This document shows positions 52,673 to 61,301 of a stretch of DNA of 64,000 bases, one piece after another. Position 1 is the first letter of the stretch, and each line of letters starts with the position of its first letter. The translations under genes and the position numbers were made by a program. The stretch is from JBCCMQ01 sp039026235 (GTDB lineage: Bacteria > Pseudomonadota > Alphaproteobacteria > Rhodobacterales > Rhodobacteraceae), in assembly GCA_039026235.1 (NCBI GenBank), contig JBCCMQ010000001.1, positions 248,001 through 312,000 on the forward strand. The letters run 5' to 3'. The notes beneath the pieces are model-generated. The model was not told the DNA's origin. It did not search any database and worked only from the letters and a program-made list of their open reading frames with translations.

Positions 52673-54424
52673 ATGAGCGAAGTTACGACCAAAGTGCCCT
52701 ACATTCCCGAAGACGCGCCGTTTTCCGGAGAACAGAAGCTTTGGCTTGGCGGGTTTCTGGCCGGGCTGCACTCACGCCTCGCCGCCGGAACTGGGGCGGT
52801 CGCGCCCGCGTCCCAGGCCGCGGAAGCCAAGTACATCGACATCGTCTACGGCACGCAGACCGGCAATGCCGAAGGGCTGGCCGAAGACGCCGCAACGCTG
52901 GCCCGGTCAAAGGGGTTTACGCCCCGTCTGGCCGAGATGGACGAGATCGACATGGATCGGCTGACGGCCATGCAGTTCCTGATCATCGTTGTTTCGACCT
53001 ACGGTGAAGGGGAAATGCCGGACAACGCCCATCAGTTCTGGGAGGCGTTGTCTGCTTCGACGGCGCCCCGTCTGGAAAGCCTGAGCTACGGTGTGCTGGC
53101 GCTTGGCGATACGTCTTATGACGAGTTCTGCCAGGCGGGTAAGCTGGTGGACACCCGCCTTGAGCAGCTTGGCGCGAAAAGGCTGGGCCGGCGGGTCGAT
53201 TGCGACGTGGATTTCGAAGATGCGGCTGAGGCCTGGATTGCCGAGACGATCCCCGATGCGGGCACGGTCCCGGCATCCGCGCCGGCTGAAGCAGAGCCCA
53301 AGAAGCAGCGATCGGGTTGGAGCCGTAAGAACCCCTATGCATCAACGATGCTCGACAATCGTATTTTGTCGGGACCCAAGTCTGCCAAGGAAATCAGGCA
53401 TATAGCCTTTGATCTTGGTGACAGCGGCATGACCTATGAGGCCGGCGATGCATTGGGCGTGATGCCCTTGAACGCCCCCGATCTTGTCGAAGCCTGGCTC
53501 ACGCGGCTTGGTGCTTCGGCCGATACCGAGGTGAACGGAACCCCGCTGGGCGACAGGCTGACCGGCGGGCTAGAGATTATGACGCCGTCGCGGGATCTGA
53601 TCCGCGCCATTGAGCCGCTGGCCAACCATGATGAGCTGTCTCACGTCGTCGGCCATGGAGACAAAGAGGCGCTGGAACACTTCCTTTGGGGCAAGGACGC
53701 CCTTGACCTCTTGAACCTCAATCCGGATCTCACGCTCGATCCCGCTGAGGTGGTGAGTTGGTTAAAGCCGCTCCAGCACCGTGCCTATTCCATCTCGTCA
53801 AGCCCCAAGGCCCATCCTGGCGAGGTGCATCTGACCGTGGCGGCGGTGCGATGGATGTATGAAAGCCGACCCCACAGGGGCGTCTGTTCAACGTTTCTGG
53901 CCGACCACGTGCCCGAAGGGGCAGTGGCGGGCATCTTCATGTCGCCCAACAAGAACTTTCGGGTGCCAGAGGATGACAGCCGGCCCATGATCATGGTTGG
54001 GCCGGGTACCGGCATCGCACCGTTCCGGGCCTTCCTGGAAGAGCGGCGCGAACGCGGCGCAACGGGTGCGAATTGGCTGTTCTTTGGCGATCAGCACCGG
54101 GAAAGCGATTTTATCTATCGGGATGAAATCAGCGAATTCAGCGCTTCGGGCCTGTTGTCGCGTCTGCATCTGGCATTCTCCCGCGACCAGGCTGAAAAGA
54201 TCTATGTGCAGGATCGGATGACCGAGAACGGCAAGGATCTTTTCGCACAACTCGAAGAGGGCGGACATTTCTACGTCTGCGGGGATGCTACCCGCATGGC
54301 CAAGGATGTGGACGCGGCCCTTCATGCGATCATCGAAACCCAGGGCGGCATGAACCCCGAGGCGGCAACCGAATACGTGAACCGCCTGAGGCGCGACAAG
54401 CGCTATGTGCGGGACGTATACTAG
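52673..54424 (+). CDS. CysJ-like diflavin reductase paired with the glutamate synthase
   Basis: The 583-residue protein joins an N-terminal extension (1-45), a flavodoxin domain (IDIVYGTQTGNAEGLAED, VSTYGEGEMPDNA, LALGDTSYDEFCQAGK), an FAD domain with RAYSISSSPKAHPGEVHLTV and GVCSTFLADHVPEG, and an NADPH domain (GPGTGIAPFRAFLEER, FFGDQHRESDFIYRDEI, CGDATRMAKDVDAAL). This is the cytochrome-P450-reductase/CysJ architecture. No sulfite reductase hemoprotein (CysI) is nearby. Its position 3 bases after the GltB-like gene suggests it feeds NADPH electrons to that enzyme in place of GltD; this is inference. Confidence 0.88.
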   Translation: MSEVTTKVPYIPEDAPFSGEQKLWLGGFLAGLHSRLAAGTGAVAPASQAAEAKYIDIVYGTQTGNAEGLAEDAATLARSKGFTPRLAEMDEIDMDRLTAMQFLIIVVSTYGEGEMPDNAHQFWEALSASTAPRLESLSYGVLALGDTSYDEFCQAGKLVDTRLEQLGAKRLGRRVDCDVDFEDAAEAWIAETIPDAGTVPASAPAEAEPKKQRSGWSRKNPYASTMLDNRILSGPKSAKEIRHIAFDLGDSGMTYEAGDALGVMPLNAPDLVEAWLTRLGASADTEVNGTPLGDRLTGGLEIMTPSRDLIRAIEPLANHDELSHVVGHGDKEALEHFLWGKDALDLLNLNPDLTLDPAEVVSWLKPLQHRAYSISSSPKAHPGEVHLTVAAVRWMYESRPHRGVCSTFLADHVPEGAVAGIFMSPNKNFRVPEDDSRPMIMVGPGTGIAPFRAFLEERRERGATGANWLFFGDQHRESDFIYRDEISEFSASGLLSRLHLAFSRDQAEKIYVQDRMTENGKDLFAQLEEGGHFYVCGDATRMAKDVDAALHAIIETQGGMNPEAATEYVNRLRRDKRYVRDVY

Positions 54425-54437
54425 CAGGGCGATACCC

Positions 54438-55394
54438 ATGCCGCTGGCCGCTGCTGTTCTGACTTGTGCCTGCGCGTCAGGAGACGCGCTTCCCAGAACC
54501 CTTTCCGAACAGAGGGATATCGGCCAGGTCACCCGGCTTGCGGGCGATCTTGAGACGCTGGCGCTTTTGGGAACGCAACTGTCCGATGCGCTGATCACGA
54601 CCAACAACGGCGCTGCCCTGATCACCGGCCGGGGCGGTTACGCGGCCTATCAACCGACAAGCGCTCCGCTTAGGCTGTCGAGCAATCGCGTCAATCTGCG
54701 CGTTGCACCCAACACTGCTGTCCAACTGTCCAGGACCGGCGGAAGCGGGGAGAGGCCGAGCGTGATCGTGTCGGCAACAGACGGGGTAATTTCGCACCGC
54801 GTCGTGGCAAATGGTACCTATGACAGGCATGTCATAGGCGCGCTGGATGCCGCGCCGAAAAACGAAACTTCCAAATCCGCTGATACGGCCATGCCGGACG
54901 GCACGATTTCGCTTGCCGCCGTGCGCTCTGCAAGAGAGCGATGGGACACAAGTGACAGCGGGCGCCACCTTAACGATATCATCGAAGACCGGGGTGTGAC
55001 TCGGCTGAGAACACTGCCGCATGTGGGCAAAAACCGGGCATGGCCAGTGGTGGACGCGACCATCACAAGTTTTGTGACGTACCTCGCCGATAAGCAGATT
55101 GGCCACGGCAGATTTGTGCCAGCCGCAGGTCTGATGCAGGGGGATATCGCGCGACGCGGGGCGGCATCCATGGCCGGCAACATTCTGTTGGTCAACGGTG
55201 GCGACCGGCACTTTGCGCTGGACGTCAGCCAGATCGGCGCAGCCTGGGTCACTTGTTTCGGGCGACTTTCGCAGCTTGAGATCTATGGCAAAAGCGGTGC
55301 CGCCGTGGCGGTACTCGCCGCCGATCCGATGTCAAACTTTGGCGATTGGAACAGGCTTCTGGCGTCACTGCCGCCCATCTGCCGCGCGGGCTAG
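54438..55394 (+). CDS. Divergent HemS/ChuS-like heme-handling protein
   Basis: The 318-residue protein seems to contain the two HemS repeats. The first holds QVTRLAGDLETLALLGTQLSD and later RPSVIVSATDGVISHRVV. The second ends DVSQIGAAWVTCFGRLSQLEIYG and FGDWNRLLASLP, matching the ending of HemS proteins (AWVVRKP...SLELFD, WRALVASLP). HemS-type proteins carry or degrade heme in the cytosol. It is more diverged than usual, and typical heme ligands cannot be placed with confidence. It starts 14 bases after the reductase stop and overlaps the end of the opposing multicopper oxidase gene by 4 bases. Confidence 0.6.
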   Translation: MPLAAAVLTCACASGDALPRTLSEQRDIGQVTRLAGDLETLALLGTQLSDALITTNNGAALITGRGGYAAYQPTSAPLRLSSNRVNLRVAPNTAVQLSRTGGSGERPSVIVSATDGVISHRVVANGTYDRHVIGALDAAPKNETSKSADTAMPDGTISLAAVRSARERWDTSDSGRHLNDIIEDRGVTRLRTLPHVGKNRAWPVVDATITSFVTYLADKQIGHGRFVPAAGLMQGDIARRGAASMAGNILLVNGGDRHFALDVSQIGAAWVTCFGRLSQLEIYGKSGAAVAVLAADPMSNFGDWNRLLASLPPICRAG

Positions 55395-56797
55395 GCGTCG
55401 AGAACGCGCAAGTACCCTGCCAATCCCGTTTTCTGGTGTTCGATGACGTGGCAGTGAAACGCCCAGTCGCCGGGATTATCGGCCACGAAGGCGATATCGA
55501 CCGTTTCTTCTCGAAGAAGCAGCACCGTGTCCGTCCAATAGGGCGGAAGCCTGCGCTTGTTCGACCGGATCGGCCGGAACGCAAGGCCATGCAGATGGAT
55601 CGGGTGGTCGTTCGGGCTTTCGTTGCGCAGTCTGAGCACGACGCTTTCGTTCTTTCGGAACGTGGCCAGGGGCCCGACGCCCTGGACGGCATCGCCGGGC
55701 CAGGGCGTTCGGTTGATCGACCAGAATGTGTAAGGCAGCGACCCGCAAAGGCCGTTGTTGGGCAGATCGCCTTCCGGCGACCAGCCAAAGACAAACTCTT
55801 CCATCCGGGCCGCGCCTAGATCGGGCTCGGGCACGGGATTGGGCGGCAGCGGTCTGAGATCAGCAAGGGACCGTGCCCGGGACGCGCCCCGCGATACCAG
55901 CCGGGCCAGAACGCGGGCGGGGCCCGGTGCGTCGGTCAAAAGTGTGGCCTCTTGCCCCTCGGACCCCGGCATGCGCACGGCGATATCGGCCCTTTGACCT
56001 GGCCCCAGGATGACCGGCGCCTCTTCGGTGGTCGCCAAATCGATCGGTTGCGGCAACGGGTGCCCGTCAAGCGCGATCAGTTTGGCCTCTCCATCGGGCA
56101 TGAAAAGCTTGTAGACCCGGGTGGTGTCGGTGGCGGCCACGCGCAGACGGACCAGGCCGCCGGTTGGCGCCTCATAACGTGGCTCGATCCGCCAGTTTGT
56201 GGTCATGACTGTGCCGAACGTGCCACCCCGCGCGGCGCCGCGTGCCGTCCAGAGATCCAGCCATTGCCCTTCGCCATCCAGTCGGAAATCGCGCAGGTTC
56301 AGCGGGATCTCGGCGTCAAAACCTGGATCTTCGTCTTCCTCGACAATCAGAATGCCAGTCAGACCCAGGGCCATCTGGTCCATTGTCATGCAGTGGGGAT
56401 GATACCAGAAGGTGCCCGCGTCCGGCGAGAAGAGTTCGTATTCGAAACGCTCATCTTGCCCAATCGGGAACTGGGTCAGGTACGGCACACCGTCCATCTT
56501 GTTGTCCAGCCGCAACCCGTGCCAGTGCATGGTGGAATAGTCTTGAAGCCGGTTGGTGACGCCCGCCGGAACACGCGTGTTCCTCGGCATGCGAATAACC
56601 GGGGGCGGGCCATCCGGGCGCGTTGAGACAAGCCCCGTTGTGGTTTTGCCCTCAAGGAACGAAAAACGCGCATCCCGAATGTCGATCTCGGTCGCCGGGG
56701 TCGCAGCCTGCGAGCGGCGTGTCAGCGGAACGGCCGCGGCCAAGGTGCTGGCGCCGAGCAATCCCAGTGTGGCGCGGCGCGTTATTTGGTTCGGCAT
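55391..56797 (-). CDS. Multicopper oxidase with Tat signal
   Basis: The 468-residue protein has a twin-arginine leader (TRRATLGLLGASTLAAAVPL) and the four copper-binding blocks: TMHWHGLRLDN, FWYHPHCMT, NDHPIHLHG and AFHCHVIEHQKTGLAGY. The T1 axial position after HCH-x3-EH appears to be Leu rather than Met, which would raise the redox potential. These exported enzymes oxidise Cu(I), Fe(II), Mn(II) or phenols. No Met-rich copper loop typical of CueO is seen. ATG 56797 precedes the Tat leader; the longer upstream frame is Arg-rich and lacks sense. The gene is convergent with the HemS-like gene. Confidence 0.9.
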   Translation of the reverse strand: MPNQITRRATLGLLGASTLAAAVPLTRRSQAATPATEIDIRDARFSFLEGKTTTGLVSTRPDGPPPVIRMPRNTRVPAGVTNRLQDYSTMHWHGLRLDNKMDGVPYLTQFPIGQDERFEYELFSPDAGTFWYHPHCMTMDQMALGLTGILIVEEDEDPGFDAEIPLNLRDFRLDGEGQWLDLWTARGAARGGTFGTVMTTNWRIEPRYEAPTGGLVRLRVAATDTTRVYKLFMPDGEAKLIALDGHPLPQPIDLATTEEAPVILGPGQRADIAVRMPGSEGQEATLLTDAPGPARVLARLVSRGASRARSLADLRPLPPNPVPEPDLGAARMEEFVFGWSPEGDLPNNGLCGSLPYTFWSINRTPWPGDAVQGVGPLATFRKNESVVLRLRNESPNDHPIHLHGLAFRPIRSNKRRLPPYWTDTVLLLREETVDIAFVADNPGDWAFHCHVIEHQKTGLAGYLRVLDA

Positions 56798-56882
56798 GTC
56801 AAATCCAGGGGTCGAAACGGGTTCATTGGCATGGGTCCTTCGCTGGACACTGCGAGCGGGCGGCGCATGTCCGCGATTTGTC

Positions 56883-57236
56883 TCAAGCGCTACGGGCGCG
56901 CCGCGCATCCCGGAAGCTCTTGATGAAGTACACCAGCGCCAAGATCGAGGTCGCGAGCATTGCAACGGACCGTACCAGAGCGCCGACGGCGCCGGATTGC
57001 AGCGCCGACGACAACGGCATGTAAAGTGCGAAGATGATCAGGAGCGTTAGGAGTACGGCCACATGGGCAATCACTTTGTTCTCATCTCGAACGCCGCGAT
57101 AGCAGAGAAGAAGTGCGACACCAAACACCGCTGGGATCAAAGCCGTCCAAGACGATCCCCCGATGGCCGCAAATGCCCAGACAGAGCACGCGATCAGTAC
57201 AATTGCGTTCAGCAGGCTGGCGGTATGGGCTTTCAT
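56883..57236 (-). CDS. Small four-helix membrane protein, unknown function
   Basis: A 117-residue protein with about four membrane helices: SLLNAIVLIACSVWAFAAI, TALIPAVFGVALLLCYRGV, VIAHVAVLLTLLIIFALYMPL and ALVRSVAMLATSILALVYFIKSF, ending in a basic tail. No family was recognised with certainty. It lies between the multicopper oxidase (same strand, 86 bases downstream) and the SIP gene (divergent). The start at MKAHTASLL is chosen over an ATG six codons upstream because it begins at the hydrophilic cap of helix 1. Confidence 0.7.
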   Translation of the reverse strand: MKAHTASLLNAIVLIACSVWAFAAIGGSSWTALIPAVFGVALLLCYRGVRDENKVIAHVAVLLTLLIIFALYMPLSSALQSGAVGALVRSVAMLATSILALVYFIKSFRDARRARSA

Positions 57237-57416
57237 GATTTCCCTCCAGAGCATGGTCCTGCACAGTCAACTCTACCAGAATGCCGTGCGCACCCTGCCA
57301 AGATGTCGCGCGCGCCGCCACGCATTCGGCCTATGATTCAAACCATAGTGGACTACGTTTCTATGGCCAGCCCTTGGAGCGAGCCAATACCGGAAAGTTC
57401 GCCGTCACGGGGCACC

Positions 57417-58484
57417 ATGGACACGAAATACCCACATCAATCTCAGGCCGATCTGCCGGGCCTTACCTTTTCGGCCATGCGGCAGATGATCCTCGCCCAG
57501 GCAAAGGTCTCGGGACTGAAGGTCCTTGAAGATGCGGAGCTACACCTTACGGTCGAAACCGCCCATGGTTTGATCGGTTTGCGCCCCGGTGCCAATGCCG
57601 AGACCGCCGGCATGGTTGCCGCCGCCGACGAACGGTGGCTTTTCGTCATGAAGAACGCCGTCATTCAGCAAATGCGCCATGTCCTGCCTGCCGTGGCCGA
57701 GGCGATGCGGTGGTCCGATGGCGGCGCCGAGGGTTCGCTGCCCCCCAATTTTGTGTTCGTACGGGTGACAGATGTTGCTGTGCTTGGTTCGGTCTTCCTG
57801 CGCGTGACCTTGGAAGGAGAGGATTTGTCGAGCCATGGCGACAGCGCCATCCATTTCCGTCTGGTCCAGCCACCAAAAGGGACAGACGCCGAATGGCCAT
57901 CGGTCGCGGCCAATGGATCGATTGTTTGGCCCGATGGCGCTGGCGCACCGCACAGGCCGGTCTATACGGCTCGCAGTGTCGATCATGCGGCCAACAAGCT
58001 TGTCACGGATGTCTTCATCCATGCCGGCGGCCGGACAACGGATTGGGCGAAAGAGGCCCATGAGGGAAAACGCGACAGGACCGTTGTTGGCCTTGTGGGC
58101 CCATCGGGTGGCGGGTTGCTGGACGCGGACCACGTTCTGATGGCGACCGACGAAACGGGCTTTCCGGCGGCTGCGCGGCTCCTTGAGAACCTGCCACCGG
58201 CGGCCAAGGGCCGGATCTTCCTTGAAGCCGAGCAGGGTGAAAGCTGCGGGTATCCGATTGGGGCGCCAGAGGGTGTCGAAATGATCTGGCTCAGCCGCGC
58301 CCAAGGTGACGTGCTGGCCGACGCGACACTGGACGCCTTGCCAAGGCACAAGGGTGCCAAGATCTGGTTTGCCGGAGAACGCCAGCAGGCAACCAGCGTG
58401 CGCGAGGCGGCAAAAGCCGCCGGGTGGGAAACGGGCGATCTTCGCATCTCGGGCTTCTGGCGGGCCGAGGCGGCTGGCCAATAG
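57417..58484 (+). CDS. DUF2218-siderophore-interacting protein (SIP) fusion, ferric-chelate reductase
   Basis: The 355-residue protein has an N-terminal DUF2218 domain (TVETAHGLIGLRPGANAETAGMVAAADERWLFVMKNAVIQQM, residues about 40-85, in outline). It then has an FAD-binding SIP module (VFVRVTDVAVLGSVFLRVTLEG, RPVYTARSVD, DVFIHAGG) and a C-terminal NAD(P)-binding part (HVLMATDETGFPAAARLLENLP, IWFAGERQQATSVREAAKAAGW). SIPs reduce ferric siderophores in the cytosol. The DUF2218 fusion is known in alphaproteobacteria. Start 57417 (MDTKYPHQ) gives the expected N-terminus; earlier in-frame ATGs exist. No FUR box was confirmed. Confidence 0.85.
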   Translation: MDTKYPHQSQADLPGLTFSAMRQMILAQAKVSGLKVLEDAELHLTVETAHGLIGLRPGANAETAGMVAAADERWLFVMKNAVIQQMRHVLPAVAEAMRWSDGGAEGSLPPNFVFVRVTDVAVLGSVFLRVTLEGEDLSSHGDSAIHFRLVQPPKGTDAEWPSVAANGSIVWPDGAGAPHRPVYTARSVDHAANKLVTDVFIHAGGRTTDWAKEAHEGKRDRTVVGLVGPSGGGLLDADHVLMATDETGFPAAARLLENLPPAAKGRIFLEAEQGESCGYPIGAPEGVEMIWLSRAQGDVLADATLDALPRHKGAKIWFAGERQQATSVREAAKAAGWETGDLRISGFWRAEAAGQ

Positions 58485-58720
58485 CCGTCCAAGCGGATTG
58501 ATCCTTAGCCATACGACGCATCGGCAGGTCGCGTCGGATGCTCTGACCCGCAACATAGTCTGACGGCTTTTTTACACCGCCAATGACCGTTCGTTAGGCG
58601 CGCATTCGGTGCGCGCGCTCTGCGCTTGGTTCGATAGCGATGAAGCGGCATCGTCTCACGCATGGGTGATCGGGTTGCGGCGGTTATGCGATCCGTGCGG
58701 GCAGTTTAGCAGGCAACAAC

Positions 58721-59824
58721 ATGGGCTTAAGACGCGCCATTCCGGGTATCTTTGCGGCTGGGCAGATTGCGGTATGTGCCGGGCTTCTTTTCGCGCCGCC
58801 CGTTATCGGACAGGACGCGGCGCCTCAGTTTCCGCGCATTGACGGCGATATCATCTACAGGCTGGCCTTTGATGACCTTTACAGCGCCGAAGACGGCCGT
58901 GTCTCGGCTCAGGATCTTGCCGTAAAGATCGAGGCCCGACCGGCATTTCAGTTCACAGAACGCTTTCGGCTTGGCACCGAGATCCGTCTCGAAAACGAAG
59001 GGCCGCCTACGGCGGATCGTTACTTTGAGGAACAGGCGCTTTTCGTGCGCAAATCGTTCCTAGAGTACGATCTCACAGAAAACCTGTCGATCCTGGGCGG
59101 CAAGTTCACGCCGTCCTTCGCCTTCTTCTCGCTGGAAATACCCGGCATGTACGGCAACAGCTTCAGCAAGGAAATCGAGTTGATCGAACGGGTTGGATTT
59201 GCTGCGGACTATAGGTTCGACCTTGGCATTCCGGGTTTCCACATGCTCAGCGCGGCCGCGTTTTTCGATGACACGTCAATCCTGTCGGATTCCCTGATCA
59301 ACAGCCGCGGACAAAAGCGGCTGGAAGACGGGGGCGCCAGCAACACCGAGTCGCTCGAATCCTTTTCGCTCGCCTTCGAAGGGCGGGACGTCGGCCCACG
59401 GCAGGGCTTTACCTATAAGTTTGCGTTGCTTCACGAAGCGGCCGGACAAGGTGATGTCTCGGACGAAAACGGCGTCCTGATCGCGGCGAAGCAGTCACTG
59501 GATTTCGCCAATGGGGCTAATCTGGGGATCTTCGGCGAGGCGGCCGCGCTCGAAAATTTTGAAGGGTCGGCCGACGACGTGAACTTTCTCAGTCTGGGCT
59601 TGTCATATCTGAGCGGCCCTTGGCGAACGACGGTGTCCGGCACCTACCGTCCACGGGATCTGGCCACGGGCGGGACGGTCCAGGACTATTCCCTGCAGAT
59701 CGCCGTGTCTTATTCGCTGCGGGACGATCTTGCAATTGAAGTTGCCCATGAATTTTCGCGTGATCAGGGACTGCGCGGTGATCAGATCGGTTTCAGGTTG
59801 AATAAGCTGGTGGATTTGAACTGA
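58721..59824 (+). CDS. Outer-membrane beta-barrel protein (porin-like)
   Basis: The 367-residue protein has a signal peptide (AIPGIFAAGQIAVCAGLLFAPPVIGQ) and a body of alternating amphipathic strands with frequent aromatic girdle residues (FQFTERFRLGTEIRLE, LSILGGKFTPSFAFFSLEIPGMYGNSFSKEIE). It ends IGFRLNKLVDLN, without a C-terminal Phe. The GGKFTPSF element resembles phosphate-selective or carbohydrate porins. It is predicted to be an outer-membrane channel, possibly serving the nearby metal-uptake genes; substrate unknown. Confidence 0.65.
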   Translation: MGLRRAIPGIFAAGQIAVCAGLLFAPPVIGQDAAPQFPRIDGDIIYRLAFDDLYSAEDGRVSAQDLAVKIEARPAFQFTERFRLGTEIRLENEGPPTADRYFEEQALFVRKSFLEYDLTENLSILGGKFTPSFAFFSLEIPGMYGNSFSKEIELIERVGFAADYRFDLGIPGFHMLSAAAFFDDTSILSDSLINSRGQKRLEDGGASNTESLESFSLAFEGRDVGPRQGFTYKFALLHEAAGQGDVSDENGVLIAAKQSLDFANGANLGIFGEAAALENFEGSADDVNFLSLGLSYLSGPWRTTVSGTYRPRDLATGGTVQDYSLQIAVSYSLRDDLAIEVAHEFSRDQGLRGDQIGFRLNKLVDLN

Positions 59825-60018
59825 CAGCCCCCACGATCCATGATGCTGAGGCAGGCGCCCGCGGTATGTTGCTCTGACATGGATCTGTACCGAAAGCGCG
59901 CAAGGCATGCGCATTTTTGCTGCTAGCGCTCGTGTCTTTTGGGTATTAGCTGCACGGCCGAAAACGCAGCGCGTCTTGCCGTATCATGGGGCGTGCCAAT
60001 AGAGCAGGGGGTGCCAAA

Positions 60019-60879
60019 ATGTGGGACGAAGTTCGGGTCGCGGCGGAAGTTGTAAAGCGCGGCACGGTGTCTTCGGCGGCGCAGTCTCTGGGCATCCACC
60101 GCGCAACCATCAATCGTCGGATAGACGCGCTGGAAGAACACATCGGTGGAAAACTCTTCCACCGCCACATGCATGGTTTCACACCGACCGAACTGGGTGA
60201 AGAGCTTCTGCATGTTGCCAACTCTATGGCGTCGGGTATGGAACGCTTGCGCCGGCGCGCCACCGGTCAGGAAGAGGCCATAACCGGCAATCTCATTGTC
60301 ACATCAATTGATGGATACGCACAGTTTTTGTTGCGTTTCGTTGCGAGTTTTTCGGAACGCTACCCGGACATCACCGTGTCGTACCGGGCGTCGAATTCGC
60401 CTTTGAAACTAGAGCTTGGGCAAGCGCATATCGCATTTCGCGTGGGCAAGCGACCCAAGGAACTCGACTATGTTGTCTTGCCACATGAACCGGTGAAAAT
60501 GGGCCTTTATGCCAGCCGGTCCTACCTGGAGCGCAACGGTACCGTAACCGTGGACAATCTGGCGGAGCACAGCTTTGTGCTGCCAAGATTGTTGCTTGGA
60601 CAGGATCCGCCGGACCGGTGGTTGAACAAGATTGGTGTCCGGCCAAACGTTGCCCTGATATCGGACAAGATCACGGTGATGGAGGGGGCAATCAAAGCCG
60701 GGATCGGGCTGGGCTTTTTTCCCATCCTCAGTGCGGAAGAAGACGCGTCCCTCGTTCAGGTCGTGCCTTCTGATCCGAGCTGGAGGGTCTCAACCTGGAT
60801 TGTCACGCATGTCGACCTGCATCGGTCGGCCAAGATTCAGGCATTCCTCGAGCATTGCCGAGAGAAGTTGCAAACATAG
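60019..60879 (+). CDS. LysR-family regulator next to SnoaL/AhpD module copy B
   Basis: The 286-residue LysR protein: AAEVVKRGTVSSAAQSLGIHRATINRRIDALEEHIGGKLFHRH as the DNA-binding part (in outline), KLELGQAHIAFRVGKRP, DYVVLPHEPVKMGLYASRSYLER and AIKAGIGLGFFPILSAEE in the effector domain. It shares the same short N-terminus and characteristic C-terminus (WIVTHVDLHRSAKIQAFLEHCR) with the LysR at 37545-38420. Same strand as, and about 280-420 bases before, the SnoaL-like gene, so a likely local regulator. Start 60019 is preferred because it aligns with the paralogue; an ATG 11 codons earlier is open. Confidence 0.87.
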   Translation: MWDEVRVAAEVVKRGTVSSAAQSLGIHRATINRRIDALEEHIGGKLFHRHMHGFTPTELGEELLHVANSMASGMERLRRRATGQEEAITGNLIVTSIDGYAQFLLRFVASFSERYPDITVSYRASNSPLKLELGQAHIAFRVGKRPKELDYVVLPHEPVKMGLYASRSYLERNGTVTVDNLAEHSFVLPRLLLGQDPPDRWLNKIGVRPNVALISDKITVMEGAIKAGIGLGFFPILSAEEDASLVQVVPSDPSWRVSTWIVTHVDLHRSAKIQAFLEHCREKLQT

Positions 60880-61160
60880 CATTCCGCCTTTGGTGCGCCT
60901 TCGGTGCCAAAGTCTGCGCCAAGCCGTCGCCGCTGCACAAAGGCTCAAAGCCTCGTCCAGAAAAGATTAGCTTGTGCGACGGGCAATGGATGGCCACGGC
61001 ACGATAGGATCGAGTGCCGCAAGTCCGCGCATGCAGTGCGCGCGCCCTGAACTCCACAAGCCGCGCACCGTCGACTAGCCTATTCTCAAGAAAACGAGAC
61101 ATTTCATCTGTTTAGAAGATCTTGGCCGGAGCCTTGGGCGGTTCCGGCGAAGGAGATGCC
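60880..61160. other. Intergenic region upstream of module copy B
   Basis: No gene is supported. This stretch must hold the promoter of the SnoaL/AhpD operon and its short leader frame; no clear LysR palindrome comparable to 38451-38475 could be read. Confidence 0.35.
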
Positions 61161-61301
61161 ATGCCAAAGCTGCCCGCAGACGAAAGGCGCCAAGGCTACC
61201 TCTTTGGGCGCAACTTAAAGCCGCCACTCACGAACCGACGCCGCAGGCTCGTCCCGATCCCACTGATCGGTTCCCTGAAACAGACAGCGAGGAAATCATG
61301 A
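61161..61301 (+). CDS. Possible 46-residue leader peptide overlapping the SnoaL-like gene
   Basis: ATG 61161 follows AAGGAG by 5 bases, one of the better ribosome-binding sites in the window. The frame encodes 46 residues rich in Arg, Lys and Pro (TNRRRRLVPIPLIG in the middle). It stops with TGA inside the ATG of the next gene (ATGA overlap), the arrangement expected for translational coupling. No family was recognised and no counterpart is seen before copy A. It may be a regulatory leader frame or a chance frame. Confidence 0.4.
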   Translation: MPKLPADERRQGYLFGRNLKPPLTNRRRRLVPIPLIGSLKQTARKS

